Below, in pieces: positions 15,880 to 25,283 of a stretch of DNA of 57,005 bases. The notes below the pieces were generated by a model. The model was not told the origin of the DNA. It searched no databases and saw only the letters and a list, made by a program, of their open reading frames with translations. The translations under genes were made by a program, and so were the position numbers. Source of the stretch: Bacteroidales bacterium (GTDB lineage: Bacteria > Bacteroidota > Bacteroidia > Bacteroidales > UBA10428). The stretch lies in the NCBI GenBank assembly GCA_016935435.1, contig JAFGQZ010000100.1, positions 1 through 57,005 on the forward strand, read 5' to 3'. Position 1 is the stretch's first letter; each line of letters begins with the position of its first letter.

Positions 15880-16815
15880 ATGAAATTAAAGGTAGCATTT
15901 TCTAAAGCCAGTTGGCAGTTAACTGTTGTATTGTCGTTTTTATTGTTGATAGCACTTTTTTTAAGTTCCGATTTTGGCCCTGCCGACACTTTAAAAATGC
16001 CAGACAACTTGTCGGCGGTGCCACCAGAACTGCCCGAAAAAATTGAATTTGCCAGAGAAGAAGTGCCCCTTGCTTTTTTTGATGTAAGGGAAAGCCTCGA
16101 ACGCGAACTCATGGTAAATGTTTATTGGCATTCACAAACTATTTGGCTACTGCAAAAAGCTTACAGGTTTTTCCCTGTTATCGAACCTATATTAAAACAG
16201 AATAACATTCCCGACGATTTTAAATATCTGGCCGTTGCCGAAAGCGGACTTTCGAATGTTGTTTCGCCGGCAGGGGCAACAGGTTTCTGGCAAATAATGG
16301 AGGGTACAGGAAAAGACTACGGGCTGGAGATTAACCCGGAAGTTGATGAAAGGTACCATCTTGAAAAAGCAACTGAATTTGCATGTAAATATATAAACGA
16401 GTCGTTTTCTAAATACCAGAACTGGACACTTGCAGCCGCCTCATACAATGTAGGGCGAAAAGGGATCGACAGGCAAATTGAACGTCAAAATGAAAACGAA
16501 TTCTACAATATGCTGTTTAACGATGAAACAGCAAGATATATCTTCAGGATACTTGCCTTTAAAATAATCTTCGAAAACCCCGGCGATTACGGCTTTCAAA
16601 TACCACCTAACAAAAGGTACAAACCCATACCTTATCAATATTTCGAAACATCAGAAGAAATATCAAGCCTGGCCGAATTTGCAAAAGGGCACAACACGAA
16701 TTATAAATTTCTGAAAATGCTAAACCCGTGGCTTCGCGATGACAAACTATTGAACAAAAGCCACAAAACCTACCTTATTAAAATACCCGATGAAAACGCC
16801 CGCCTGCAAAAATAA
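15880..16815 (+). CDS. Membrane-anchored lytic transglycosylase (SLT domain)
   Basis: The 311-residue protein has an N-terminal membrane helix (QLTVVLSFLLLIALFL, residues about 14-30) and a periplasmic SLT-type lysozyme-like domain. The domain has the catalytic glutamate in LAVAESGLSNVVSPAGATGF, the FWQIMEGTGKDYGL motif and AAASYNVG. It should cleave peptidoglycan glycan strands to 1,6-anhydro products. The C-terminal 60 residues (EEISSLAEFAKGHNTNYKFL, YLIKIPDENARL) resemble a LysM-like or MltD tail. The ATG at 15880 follows a GGGAGG sequence 9 bases upstream, one of the few Shine-Dalgarno-like signals in the window. uvrA follows after 22 bp. Confidence 0.9.
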   Translation: MKLKVAFSKASWQLTVVLSFLLLIALFLSSDFGPADTLKMPDNLSAVPPELPEKIEFAREEVPLAFFDVRESLERELMVNVYWHSQTIWLLQKAYRFFPVIEPILKQNNIPDDFKYLAVAESGLSNVVSPAGATGFWQIMEGTGKDYGLEINPEVDERYHLEKATEFACKYINESFSKYQNWTLAAASYNVGRKGIDRQIERQNENEFYNMLFNDETARYIFRILAFKIIFENPGDYGFQIPPNKRYKPIPYQYFETSEEISSLAEFAKGHNTNYKFLKMLNPWLRDDKLLNKSHKTYLIKIPDENARLQK

Positions 16816-16837
16816 CAGAAAAAAACCGTGATTATTT

Positions 16838-19699
16838 ATGGATAACGACAATACAATTCATGTATTTGGGGCCCGGGTACATAATCTTAAAAACATCGAT
16901 GTTTCTATCCCGCGCGACAGCCTTACCGTTATTACCGGGCTTAGCGGGAGCGGAAAATCGTCGTTGGCCTTCGATACAATCTATGCCGAAGGGCAAAGAA
17001 GGTATATCGAAACTTTATCGGCCTATGCACGCCAATTTCTTGGCAATATGGAAAGGCCCGATGTTGATAAAATTACCGGACTGAGCCCTGTTATAAGCAT
17101 TGAGCAAAAAACTACCAATAAAAACCCACGTTCAACAGTGGGCACCACCACTGAAATATATGATTTTCTCAGGCTGTTGTTCGCAAGGGCTTCGTATGCA
17201 TACTCTTATATTTCGGGCGAGAAAATGGTTAAATATACCGATGAACAAATTTTTGCACTCATCGTAAAACACTTCCATAACAAAAAAGTGTATTTCCTGG
17301 CCCCGGTGGTAAAAAACCGTAAAGGCCATTATAAAGAACTATTTGAGCAAATTCTTCGCAAAGGGTTCCTTCATGCCCGAATCGACGGAAAAATAACCGA
17401 AATAACCCACGGGCTGAGGCTCGACAGGTACAAAAACCATAGCATCGAAATTGTTATCGACAAATTAACAGTGCACGACAACGAAACCGAAAAAAAGCGT
17501 CTGCGAAAATCGCTCGACATAGCTATGGGGCATGGTAAAGGAACTATGATGGTCATAGAAAAAGGCCAGGCCGAAGAAAAGTATTACAGCCGTCAGTTAA
17601 TGTGCCCTGTAACTGGCATATCGTATAACGAACCCGCCCCGCACAATTTTTCCTTTAACTCTCCACAAGGGGCTTGTCAGCGATGCAACGGACTAGGCAC
17701 CATAAGCGAAATTGATATAAAAAAAATTATACCCGACTTAAAAAAAAGCATCCGCAAAGGAGCCATAGAGCCATTAGGCCCCTGGAAAAATTCGTTGATT
17801 TTCTGGCAACTCGAGTCAATAGCAAGAAAGTACAACTTTAGCCTCGACGACAGCATTGAAAAAATACCGGAAGAAGCCCTGCACATTATTTTATACGGAT
17901 CCGAAGAATCCTTTAAGCTTGAAAACACCCCCCTCGGGGCATCATCGAATTATTTTCTGAGCTTCGAAGGTATAATTAACTATATTGCCAATTTGCAGGC
18001 TAACAACGAAAACAGCGAACAAGAACAAAGCTGGGCACTACAGTTTGTGAAAAAAGTAACCTGCCCCGAATGCCAGGGTCAGCGGTTAAAGAAAGAATCG
18101 CTTTATTTTAAGGTGCACGATAAAAACATCGCTGAGCTTGCTTCGATGGATATAAAAGAACTGGCTGCATGGCTCGACTCTGTCGAAGGCTTTCTCGATG
18201 ACAGGCAAAAAAAAATAGCTGTAGAAATATTAAAAGAGCTTCGCACAAGGGTAAGGTTTTTGCTCGATGTAGGCTTAAACTACCTTTCCCTTAATATGCC
18301 CTCAAGAAGCCTTTCGGGGGGCGAGAGCCAGCGAATTAGGCTGGCCACCCAAATAGGTTCACAGCTCGTTAATGTATTATATATTTTAGACGAACCCAGT
18401 ATCGGCCTGCACCAGCGCGACAATATCAAACTCATAAATGCCCTCAAGGCTTTGCGCAATGCCGGTAATTCTATTATTGTTGTCGAACACGATAAAGAAA
18501 TGATGATGTCGGCCGATTACCTGCTCGATTTAGGGCCACACGCAGGAAGGCACGGGGGCGAGGTTGTTTTTTCCGGAAAACCCGAAAAAATATTGGCCTC
18601 GAAAAGCCTAACGGCAAAATACCTTACCGGCGAAGAACGTATTGATATACCCAGGCACAGGCGCGAGGGAAACGGTAATTTTATAATACTGAAAGGTGCA
18701 ACTGGCCATAACCTCAAAAATGTCGATCTTAAACTGCCCCTGGGTAAATTTGTTTGTATTACAGGCGTATCGGGCAGTGGAAAATCGTCGTTAATCAACG
18801 AAACCCTCTACCCCATACTCAGCCGCCATTTTTACCGTTCAAAAGCAGAAGCCCTTCCGTATAAAAGCATTGATGGCCTGGAAAACATCGATAAGGTAAT
18901 TGATGTCGATCAGGCCCCGATAGGACGTACCCCACGCTCAAACCCTGCAACATATACCGGTGTTTTTTCCGATATACGGAATTTATTTTCCCAAACCCGC
19001 GAAGCCAAGATAAGGGCATATAAACCCGGGCGCTTTTCATTTAACGTTAAGGGCGGCAGGTGCGAAACATGCCAGGGCGCCGGGGTACAAACCATCGAAA
19101 TGAATTTTCTGCCAGATGTATATGTGGTTTGTAAAGACTGCGCAGGAAAACGCTACAACCGCGAAACCCTCGAAGTAAAATATAAAGGGCGTTCGATATC
19201 CGATGTTCTGGACATGACAATTAACCAGGCTGTTGAGTTTTTCGACAGTATTCCCTCAATAATAAAAAAAATAAAAACCATTCAAAAAGTAGGCTTGGGC
19301 TACATTACCCTCGGGCAACCATCGACAACCCTTTCAGGAGGCGAAAGCCAGCGGATTAAACTGGCTGCCGAACTGGCGAAAAAAGACACCGGGCGTACCC
19401 TGTACATTCTCGACGAACCAACAACAGGGCTTCATTTCGAAGATATAAGGGTATTGCTGGATGTGCTGAATAAACTGGCCGACAAAGGAAACACCGTAGT
19501 GGTTATCGAGCATAACCTCGATGTAATTAAAGTAGCCGACTATATTGTTGATTTGGGCAAGGAAGGCGGAATTGGAGGTGGCGAAATTTTGTGCGAAGGT
19601 ACCCCGGAACAGGTATGTATGAACAACGAAAGTTTTACCGCCAGGTATTTAAAGGAAGAACTAATACCTGCCGGCCCGAATAATTATAATAAAAGCTGA
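16838..19699 (+). CDS. uvrA: Excinuclease ABC subunit A
   Basis: UvrA is the damage-recognition ATPase of nucleotide excision repair; it loads UvrB at lesions. The 953-residue length is normal. The first ATPase has Walker [10 protein letters not shown] (34-42) and signature [17 protein letters not shown]; the second has [17 protein letters not shown] and [19 protein letters not shown] followed by [14 protein letters not shown]. Zinc-binding cysteine pairs are seen in [32 protein letters not shown] and [11 protein letters not shown]. No truncation. It may be co-transcribed with the upstream transglycosylase gene (22-bp gap). A 9-bp inverted repeat begins at the stop codon. Confidence 0.98.
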   Translation: MDNDNTIHVFGARVHNLKNIDVSIPRDSLTVITGLSGSGKSSLAFDTIYAEGQRRYIETLSAYARQFLGNMERPDVDKITGLSPVISIEQKTTNKNPRSTVGTTTEIYDFLRLLFARASYAYSYISGEKMVKYTDEQIFALIVKHFHNKKVYFLAPVVKNRKGHYKELFEQILRKGFLHARIDGKITEITHGLRLDRYKNHSIEIVIDKLTVHDNETEKKRLRKSLDIAMGHGKGTMMVIEKGQAEEKYYSRQLMCPVTGISYNEPAPHNFSFNSPQGACQRCNGLGTISEIDIKKIIPDLKKSIRKGAIEPLGPWKNSLIFWQLESIARKYNFSLDDSIEKIPEEALHIILYGSEESFKLENTPLGASSNYFLSFEGIINYIANLQANNENSEQEQSWALQFVKKVTCPECQGQRLKKESLYFKVHDKNIAELASMDIKELAAWLDSVEGFLDDRQKKIAVEILKELRTRVRFLLDVGLNYLSLNMPSRSLSGGESQRIRLATQIGSQLVNVLYILDEPSIGLHQRDNIKLINALKALRNAGNSIIVVEHDKEMMMSADYLLDLGPHAGRHGGEVVFSGKPEKILASKSLTAKYLTGEERIDIPRHRREGNGNFIILKGATGHNLKNVDLKLPLGKFVCITGVSGSGKSSLINETLYPILSRHFYRSKAEALPYKSIDGLENIDKVIDVDQAPIGRTPRSNPATYTGVFSDIRNLFSQTREAKIRAYKPGRFSFNVKGGRCETCQGAGVQTIEMNFLPDVYVVCKDCAGKRYNRETLEVKYKGRSISDVLDMTINQAVEFFDSIPSIIKKIKTIQKVGLGYITLGQPSTTLSGGESQRIKLAAELAKKDTGRTLYILDEPTTGLHFEDIRVLLDVLNKLADKGNTVVVIEHNLDVIKVADYIVDLGKEGGIGGGEILCEGTPEQVCMNNESFTARYLKEELIPAGPNNYNKS

Positions 19700-19726
19700 A
19701 TTTTACACCATTTTGACTGTAAAATT
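19699..19726 (+). terminator. Weak hairpin at the uvrA stop codon
   Basis: AATTTTACA and TGTAAAATT form a perfect 9-bp inverted repeat around a 10-base loop. The stem is AT-rich and no T run follows, so it may be only an RNA 3-prime-end stabiliser. Confidence 0.35.
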
Positions 19727-19827
19727 GCTGCCCCAAACCAGAGTTTGCTGTAAAAAGTTTATGTCAAAAAAAATATTATGAATTCGAGAAGATAGTTTTA
19801 TATTCGCCGGTTGAAAAATTACTCATT

Positions 19828-20544
19828 ATGGACAATTCAAAAAACGAAGAGAAAATACGGTTAGCGTTTAAGAGAAAAGACTGGAACGAAATTAAAACTT
19901 CCGATAGCTGGAAGATTTTCAAAATAATGTCGGAATTTGTAGAAGGTTTTGAAAAGCTTGGCCGAATTGGCCCCTGTGTTTCAATATTTGGTTCTGCCCG
20001 CACCGAGCCAGGTTCGAAATATTATAAACTTGCCGAAGAAATTGCATATCAGCTCACTCAACATGGATATGGCGTAATAACAGGCGGGGGCCCTGGCATA
20101 ATGGAAGCTGGTAATCTTGGCGCTAAAAGGGGCAAAGGGCGTTCGGTAGGTATTAATATCGACCTGCCTTTTGAACAGGAACCCAACTATTTCATCGACA
20201 ACGATAAGCTAATTACATTCGACCATTTTTTCGTGCGCAAGGTTATGTTTATGAAATATGCCCAGGGATTTATAGTGCTTCCTGGTGGATTTGGCACTTT
20301 CGATGAATTGTTCGAAGCACTTACCCTTATACAAACCGAGAAAATTGGCCGTTTCCCGATAATACTGGCAGGTAAAGATTACTGGCAGGGCCTTGTAGAT
20401 TGGATTAAAAATGTTATGCTCGAACAAGAAAAAAATATCAGCTCAGAAGATTTAGACCTCTTTACCCTTGTAGATACCGCTGAAGAAGCTGTTGAACAAA
20501 TTGACAGGTTCTATTCAAAATATCTTCTCAGCCCAAACTTCTAA
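19828..20544 (+). CDS. LOG-family nucleotide 5-prime-monophosphate phosphoribohydrolase (TIGR00730)
   Basis: A 238-residue cytoplasmic Rossmann-fold protein of the LOG/YgdH type. Members split nucleoside 5-prime-monophosphates, including cytokinin precursors in plants, to base and ribose 5-phosphate. The family motifs are VSIFGSARTEPGSKYY (N-terminal nucleotide-binding loop), TGGGPGIMEAGNLGAKRG, and the hallmark PGGFGTFDELFEALTLIQ (PGGxGTxxE). The first 40 residues are a charged extension common in long bacterial members. It stands alone between uvrA and the next envelope genes, with no sign of a pathway context, so the natural substrate is unknown. Confidence 0.9.
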   Translation: MDNSKNEEKIRLAFKRKDWNEIKTSDSWKIFKIMSEFVEGFEKLGRIGPCVSIFGSARTEPGSKYYKLAEEIAYQLTQHGYGVITGGGPGIMEAGNLGAKRGKGRSVGINIDLPFEQEPNYFIDNDKLITFDHFFVRKVMFMKYAQGFIVLPGGFGTFDELFEALTLIQTEKIGRFPIILAGKDYWQGLVDWIKNVMLEQEKNISSEDLDLFTLVDTAEEAVEQIDRFYSKYLLSPNF

Positions 20545-20718
20545 GAGCTTCGGTCTGTTTTTTCAATTTAAAATACTTCTTGCAAAAAAAGTAATTAACA
20601 ATTTTACATGTCTAATTTTCAGTATTTTAAACTATTTTTACATATCGATTTATAGAAGCACTATTTTTTGTGTATGACAGAAATTGTTACATTTAGTTTG
20701 CAATAACACAAAGGGCTG

Positions 20719-22053
20719 ATGATTAGACTATTTGCACCGTTGGTAAATATTTTGCTGGCACTGGTACTTAAAATATCGCTGCAAGGCGATGTTTCTGTAT
20801 TGGTCGAAGCCCCTTCGGAAGTGGTTGCAGGAAACGAATTCGAGGTTAAACTTACTATTAATAAAGGGGATCTTGAGTCGTTCTCGCGCCTGCTGCAAAA
20901 CCTGCCAGCCGGTTTAACTGCCAGCCCGATAACCACATCAAATGCCGACTTTAATTTTGAGGATAAGCGTGCCCGTTTTATTTGGTTGCGCCTGCCCGAA
21001 AACCCAACCTTTACTGTTTCATATACCATTAAGGTCGATCCGAGGCTAAAGGGCACATTTAATATCAATGGCAAATTCTCGTACATAGCCGAAAACGAAA
21101 GGCGCTCGGTGGATGTTTCCAGCAACCCGGTAATTATTTTGCCTTCGCCCGACATCGATCCTTCGTTAATTGTTGATATTGCCGACTACGAACGAATGGT
21201 TGTGCCTTATGTTGCCCCCGCAACCGCCAGCCCCCAGATAGCCTGTGTGCGCCAACAGCCTCAGCTGCTGCCCGATGGAAGCGGGTATATTGTAAATTTG
21301 CTGGTGAGCAAAGAACGTAAAGAAAAATTTGCCAAAATCGAAGAAACTGTGCCAAACGGTTATAAAGCCGAAATAATCAAGGAAGGTGATGCCATTTTTA
21401 CCTATAAAAACCATACAGCAAAATACTTATGGATGAACCTGCCGGCAACCTCCTTTTTTATTGTAAGCTATAAACTTTTACCGGAAAACGGTTCAAAGCC
21501 TTTGCCCCCATTAAAAGGCAAGTTTTCTTATCTCGAAGCCGATAAAACCATAAGTATCGACATTAGACAAACATCGCAAGACATTGCACAGGTAAAAACA
21601 CACGATGATCTGAACAACCTTTTGGCAAACATTGCATCGGAACACCTTGTAGAAACGCCCATTGCAAAGGCCGATATTACCGAAAAAGAAATAAAAACCG
21701 ATGTACCGGTGAAGGAAAAAATTATAAAACCCAGGGTTAACAATAAATTCCTGCTTGAACCAGAACATGGCATATATTACAGGGTACAACTTGCCGCAGG
21801 GCACGATCCGGTGAATGTGAAACGATATTTCAGAAAATATAAACTCGATAAAGAGGTAAGGGTCGAAATTCATGAAGGGTGGAACAAATACTCAATAGGT
21901 TCGTTTACCGAGTACAAAGAAGCCCGCGATTACCGCGTACATATATGGAACACAACTGTTATCGGCGATGCTTTTGTAGCAGCCTATAACGATGGCGTAC
22001 GCATAACAGTGCAGGAAGCGCTTATGGTGGCAAATCAAAAGTGGTACCAATAG
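20719..22053 (+). CDS. Secreted protein with duplicated beta domain and SPOR-like C-terminus
   Basis: The 444-residue protein starts with a hydrophobic export signal (MIRLFAPLVNILLALVLKIS). Residues about 22-140 and 190-290 are two copies of the same beta-rich domain: each carries an aromatic-W-LP-FxVSY block (RFIWLRLPENPTFTVSYTIK and KYLWMNLPATSFFIVSYKLL) and then a GKFSY block. The middle is a charged linker (IAKADITEKEIKTDVPVK). The last 95 residues (GIYYRVQLAAGHDPVNVKRY, WNKYSIGSFTEYKEARDYRV) look like a SPOR peptidoglycan-binding fold. I do not know the family by name. The next gene, 35 bp on, encodes an outer-membrane protein, so the two may link peptidoglycan and outer membrane. A weak promoter (TTG at 20668, TTAGTTTG at 20693) precedes it. 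Confidence 0.72.
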   Translation: MIRLFAPLVNILLALVLKISLQGDVSVLVEAPSEVVAGNEFEVKLTINKGDLESFSRLLQNLPAGLTASPITTSNADFNFEDKRARFIWLRLPENPTFTVSYTIKVDPRLKGTFNINGKFSYIAENERRSVDVSSNPVIILPSPDIDPSLIVDIADYERMVVPYVAPATASPQIACVRQQPQLLPDGSGYIVNLLVSKERKEKFAKIEETVPNGYKAEIIKEGDAIFTYKNHTAKYLWMNLPATSFFIVSYKLLPENGSKPLPPLKGKFSYLEADKTISIDIRQTSQDIAQVKTHDDLNNLLANIASEHLVETPIAKADITEKEIKTDVPVKEKIIKPRVNNKFLLEPEHGIYYRVQLAAGHDPVNVKRYFRKYKLDKEVRVEIHEGWNKYSIGSFTEYKEARDYRVHIWNTTVIGDAFVAAYNDGVRITVQEALMVANQKWYQ

Positions 22054-22088
22054 TAACTTTAATCCAACTGCCCGACGTATAAAGGAAT

Positions 22089-23444
22089 ATGCTACAAATC
22101 CGCTTAAAATATCTGCTCGTTGTTTTTGCCCTGTGCTTAACGGTAATACCGGTATTTAGCCAGGTCGATGACATTGAAAAACAACTTTATGGCGAAGTTG
22201 AAAACTGGAACCCGGTATATAAGCCGGTAATTGGTGTAGGCTATGGGGTCTTCAATTTCATGGGCGATGTTAAAAACCCCAGCCTTACCCCTTTCAATGG
22301 CACACCGGGCTATAAGGTTAATGTATCCACATTTCTCGATAACAACCACTATATCAGGGCAAATTTCTTCTTCCTTACCGGGAGCCTTTCCGGAAACGAA
22401 CGTTCAACCACAAACTTAAACAGAAACCTAAATTTTAAATCCGATTTGCTGCTTTTTGGTATTAACCTTAACTACGATTTCGATAATTTATATAAAACCT
22501 ACAGAAAAGTTCACCCCTTTATCAGCGTTGGCCTCGAAACTTTTACTTTTGAGTCGAAAACCGACAGTTTCGGCTATGAAAATGTACGCTACCATTATTG
22601 GCCCGATGGTTCTATCAGAAACCTGCCCGAAGGCTCCGCCGGTTCAGCCATTATAAAACGCGATTATACATACGAAACCGGCCTGAGGGAAAACGACTGG
22701 GGAGTTGGAAATTACCCTCAATATTCGTTTGGCGTGCCAATTGATGCCGGCATCGATTTTTGGATTTCAGACCGTGTCTTGTTCAGGGTTGGTGCAGCGT
22801 ACCACTTTGTTTTTACCGACAATATCGATCATGTAAGCTCAAAAAATACCCGTGGTGTTATTGGCAACAAACAAATGGACAATTTTATGTATTCCTATGT
22901 GTCGCTCCACCTGGACTTGTTCTCAAGCGATAAAACCATTAAATGGGAAAAAATGTTTGCCGATGTTGAATGGGATCCCACCCTTATGGGCGATGAAGAT
23001 GCCGATGGTTATTTCGATGGTTGGGACAATTGCCCGAATACGCCTTTCGGGGTTGAAACCGATACGCTGGGGTGCCCCATCGACAGCGACCTTGACAACA
23101 TACCTGATTACCTCGATGATGAACCCAACTCGCGCTATGGGGCAATGGTTGACAACCAGGGCGTAGAACTTACCGATGACCAGGTTATTGCCCTGCTCGA
23201 CCAAACAAATGCAGTAGCCCGAAAAGACATTGCTGCTTATATACGTACCCCCTCGTCGTATGCTGGTTATAAAAGAGCCTCCGGTAAAACTATCCCTCAA
23301 AAATTCCAGAAAATCGATTCCAATACCGATGGTAATATTTCGTTCGACGAAATGATGGGGGCAATTGACCGGTTTTTCGATTTTGAATCGGAACTCTCAA
23401 CCGATGATATATACGAACTCAACGAATTTTTCTTTTTACAATAG
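22089..23444 (+). CDS. Outer-membrane protein with TSP3-type calcium repeats and an EF-hand
   Basis: The 451-residue product has a signal peptide (residues 1-25, ending VIPVFSQ). Residues 40-285 alternate strands typical of a beta-barrel (VIGVGYGVFNFMGDV, VLFRVGAAYHFVFTDN, FMYSYVSLHLDLF). They are followed by thrombospondin type 3-like calcium-binding repeats (GDEDADGYFDGWDNCPN, DSDLDNIPDYLDDEPN) and then a canonical EF-hand loop, DSNTDGNISFDEM, near residue 415. The combination suggests a calcium-dependent outer-membrane protein. Other Bacteroidota barrels with TSP3 repeats carry OmpA domains after them; no OmpA domain is present here. The gene is 35 bp behind the SPOR-like gene and probably in one operon with it. 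Confidence 0.78.
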   Translation: MLQIRLKYLLVVFALCLTVIPVFSQVDDIEKQLYGEVENWNPVYKPVIGVGYGVFNFMGDVKNPSLTPFNGTPGYKVNVSTFLDNNHYIRANFFFLTGSLSGNERSTTNLNRNLNFKSDLLLFGINLNYDFDNLYKTYRKVHPFISVGLETFTFESKTDSFGYENVRYHYWPDGSIRNLPEGSAGSAIIKRDYTYETGLRENDWGVGNYPQYSFGVPIDAGIDFWISDRVLFRVGAAYHFVFTDNIDHVSSKNTRGVIGNKQMDNFMYSYVSLHLDLFSSDKTIKWEKMFADVEWDPTLMGDEDADGYFDGWDNCPNTPFGVETDTLGCPIDSDLDNIPDYLDDEPNSRYGAMVDNQGVELTDDQVIALLDQTNAVARKDIAAYIRTPSSYAGYKRASGKTIPQKFQKIDSNTDGNISFDEMMGAIDRFFDFESELSTDDIYELNEFFFLQ

Positions 23445-23448
23445 CAAC

Positions 23449-23898
23449 TTAAAGTTTCCTTAGCCTGCTGTCGTTGCGCATTGTGTCGCGCTTCTTAATA
23501 TCTTCGCGCTTATCGAATTCTTTCTTTCCCCTGGCCAGGGCTATATCAACCTTTGCATAACCCGAAGCAGCAAAATACATTCGTGTGGCCACAATAGTAT
23601 AACCACGCTCTTTTACCTTGCGTTCAAGCTTTTTAAGCTCTACCCGGTTTAGCAACAATTTACGTTCCTGTAAGGGATCGTGGTTCATATAACCGCGATT
23701 GGCATATTCCGAAATATGCATGTTACGTATCCACAACTCACCATCCTTAAAAGCACAAAAAGCATCAACAAGGCTAGCTTTGCCAAGCCTTAGGCTCTTA
23801 ACTTCGGTGCCGGAAAGAATAATGCCGGCAGTAAACCGTTCGATAAACTCGTAATCGAACGACGCTTTTTTGTTACGGATTTCAATTTTATTAGCCAT
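23449..23898 (-). CDS. smpB: SsrA-binding protein SmpB
   Basis: SmpB binds tmRNA and is needed for rescue of stalled ribosomes by trans-translation. The 149-residue protein has the family landmarks NKKASFDYEFIERFTAGIIL, GTEVKSLRLGKASLVDAFC, ELWIRNMHI, the RKLLLNRVELKKLERKVKE segment and the basic C-terminal tail KKEFDKREDIKKRDTMRND that enters the ribosomal A site. It converges with the outer-membrane protein gene (4-bp gap) and is divergent from miaA. The ssrA gene itself is not in the window. Confidence 0.97.
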   Translation of the reverse strand: MANKIEIRNKKASFDYEFIERFTAGIILSGTEVKSLRLGKASLVDAFCAFKDGELWIRNMHISEYANRGYMNHDPLQERKLLLNRVELKKLERKVKERGYTIVATRMYFAASGYAKVDIALARGKKEFDKREDIKKRDTMRNDSRLRKL

Positions 23899-23924
23899 CT
23901 TCGCCTTTTGCTTCCAAAGAACTG

Positions 23925-23943
23925 CAAAGTAAATTTATTTTTG
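23925..23943. promoter_or_regulatory. Divergent -7-like elements between smpB and miaA
   Basis: Plus strand 23936-23943 reads TATTTTTG (perfect TAnnTTTG) 18 bases before the miaA ATG. Minus strand 23932-23925 reads TTACTTTG, 7 of 8, 26 bases before the smpB ATG. The -33 boxes are not well spaced. Confidence 0.35.
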
Positions 23944-23961
23944 CGGAATAACAATGTTACT

Positions 23962-24888
23962 ATGGGCAATACCGAAAATTATAACCTTATTGTAATACTG
24001 GGGCCTACCGCATCGGGCAAAACAAAGCTCGCTTCGACGCTGGCTGACGCCATTGGCGGTGAAATAATTAGCGCCGATTCGCGTCAGGTGTATAAGAAAA
24101 TGGACATTGGCACCGGAAAAGATTACGATGATTATATTGTTAACGGCAAAGCAGTACCCTTTCACCTAACTGACATTCATGAACCGGGTTATAAATACAA
24201 TGTTTATGAATTCCAGAAAGACTTCTTTAGGGTATTCCCGGAAATTAAACAGCGGGGAAATACCCCCATTTTATGTGGTGGAACAGGCATGTATATCGAA
24301 GCCGTAACAAAAGGGTACAAGCTTATTTCGGTACCCGTAAACCAGGCCTTGCGCGATAGTTTAAAAAATAAAGGGCTACATGAACTGGAACAGGTGCTAT
24401 CGACATACAGAAAACTGCATAACAAAACCGATACCGACACCATAAAAAGGGCCATAAGGGCCATTGAAATAGAAGAATATTATTTAAACAACCCCCGGGA
24501 CAAAAACGAACTTCCGCAAATTCTGCCCCTGTATATTGGTGTATCCATTGACAGGGAAACAAGGCGCGAAAAAATTACCCGACGTTTGCTCAAACGTCTA
24601 AGCGAAGGAATGATTGAAGAAGTTAAAAACCTTCTGTCGATGGGCATTGAGCCTGAAGACTTAATCTACTACGGGCTCGAATATAAGTACATTACTTTAT
24701 ATCTAACAGGCCGTTTAACGTACAACAGTATGGTTGAACAGTTAAATGTTGCCATACACCAGTTTGCCAAGCGGCAAATGACATGGTTCAGAAAAATGGA
24801 AAGGGAAGGTACTATAATTCATTGGATAGATGGAACAATTGAGCCGGGCATGTTTGTCAGGGAGGCCTTACAACTTTTCAGACAATAA
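23962..24888 (+). CDS. miaA: tRNA dimethylallyltransferase
   Basis: MiaA adds a dimethylallyl group to A37 of tRNAs that read codons starting with U. The 308-residue protein has the P-loop ILGPTASGKTKLA near residue 14, SADSRQVYKKMDIGTGK, the catalytic threonine region CGGTGMYIEA, and FAKRQMTWFRKM near the C-terminus. The ATG at 23962 gives the usual short N-terminus before the P-loop. It also lies downstream of the -7 element at 23936, which rules out the longer frame start at 23908. A terminator for the opposite strand overlaps its stop codon. Confidence 0.96.
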   Translation: MGNTENYNLIVILGPTASGKTKLASTLADAIGGEIISADSRQVYKKMDIGTGKDYDDYIVNGKAVPFHLTDIHEPGYKYNVYEFQKDFFRVFPEIKQRGNTPILCGGTGMYIEAVTKGYKLISVPVNQALRDSLKNKGLHELEQVLSTYRKLHNKTDTDTIKRAIRAIEIEEYYLNNPRDKNELPQILPLYIGVSIDRETRREKITRRLLKRLSEGMIEEVKNLLSMGIEPEDLIYYGLEYKYITLYLTGRLTYNSMVEQLNVAIHQFAKRQMTWFRKMEREGTIIHWIDGTIEPGMFVREALQLFRQ

Positions 24889-24949
24889 AAAACCCGGTTT
24901 GCACCTAAGCTCTATCAAAAAAAACCAAACAACACAGGTACAAACCGGG
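24887..24949 (-). terminator. Rho-independent terminator for the small gene at 24956
   Basis: On the minus strand a 13-position stem with one mismatch (CCCGGTTTGTACC at 24949-24937 pairing with GGTGCAAACCGGG at 24905-24893) encloses a 31-base loop and is followed by six T. It begins 6 bp after the small gene's stop codon and overlaps the miaA stop, so it may serve both strands as a barrier. Confidence 0.65.
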
Positions 24950-24955
24950 AATAAC

Positions 24956-25147
24956 CTACGCTGCGATATATTGAAAAATTTCGTTTATGATATCGCCATG
25001 CGTCCTATAGTATTTTTCTTTCAACCAATGGTGCAGTTGAAGAATTTCGTATGACTTGAGCCATTTGAAAGATTTAACAATTTCTTTTCTGAACAGCTCT
25101 TTGTCAAAAGCAAGTTGATCAAGTACAAATTTTTGGTGATCCAGCAT
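24956..25147 (-). CDS. Small 63-residue hypothetical protein
   Basis: The product is a 63-residue, helical, charged protein (MLDHQKFVLDQLAFDKELF through GDIINEIFQYIAA) with no signal peptide, no cysteine and no known motif. I do not recognise a family. Three things support it as a real gene: an ATG start, a strong minus-strand terminator 6 bp after the stop, and a 136-bp upstream region that carries a perfect 16-bp CRP/FNR-like palindrome. The reading frame on the opposite strand has no comparable signals. Its neighbours (miaA and a TPR protein) give no functional hint. Confidence 0.6.
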   Translation of the reverse strand: MLDHQKFVLDQLAFDKELFRKEIVKSFKWLKSYEILQLHHWLKEKYYRTHGDIINEIFQYIAA

Positions 25148-25215
25148 GGTATTTCGGATTTTTTTGGTTCTGATCTAAATTAGACAAAAGGGGGGCATGG
25201 GACGAAACAATAGCA

Positions 25216-25231
25216 GGTGATATATATCACC
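25216..25231. promoter_or_regulatory. Perfect 16-bp palindrome, CRP/FNR-like operator
   Basis: GGTGATATATATCACC is its own reverse complement. The GTGA-N6-TCAC form is the core of CRP/FNR-family sites. It lies 68 bases upstream of the small gene at 25147 and 52 bases after the end of the TPR gene. The intergenic stretch 25148-25283 holds nothing else that I can name. Confidence 0.5.
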
Positions 25232-25283
25232 GGGCACCAATGATTAATTTAATGTATAAATTTTTGGGCTGCAAAAAGCCTCA

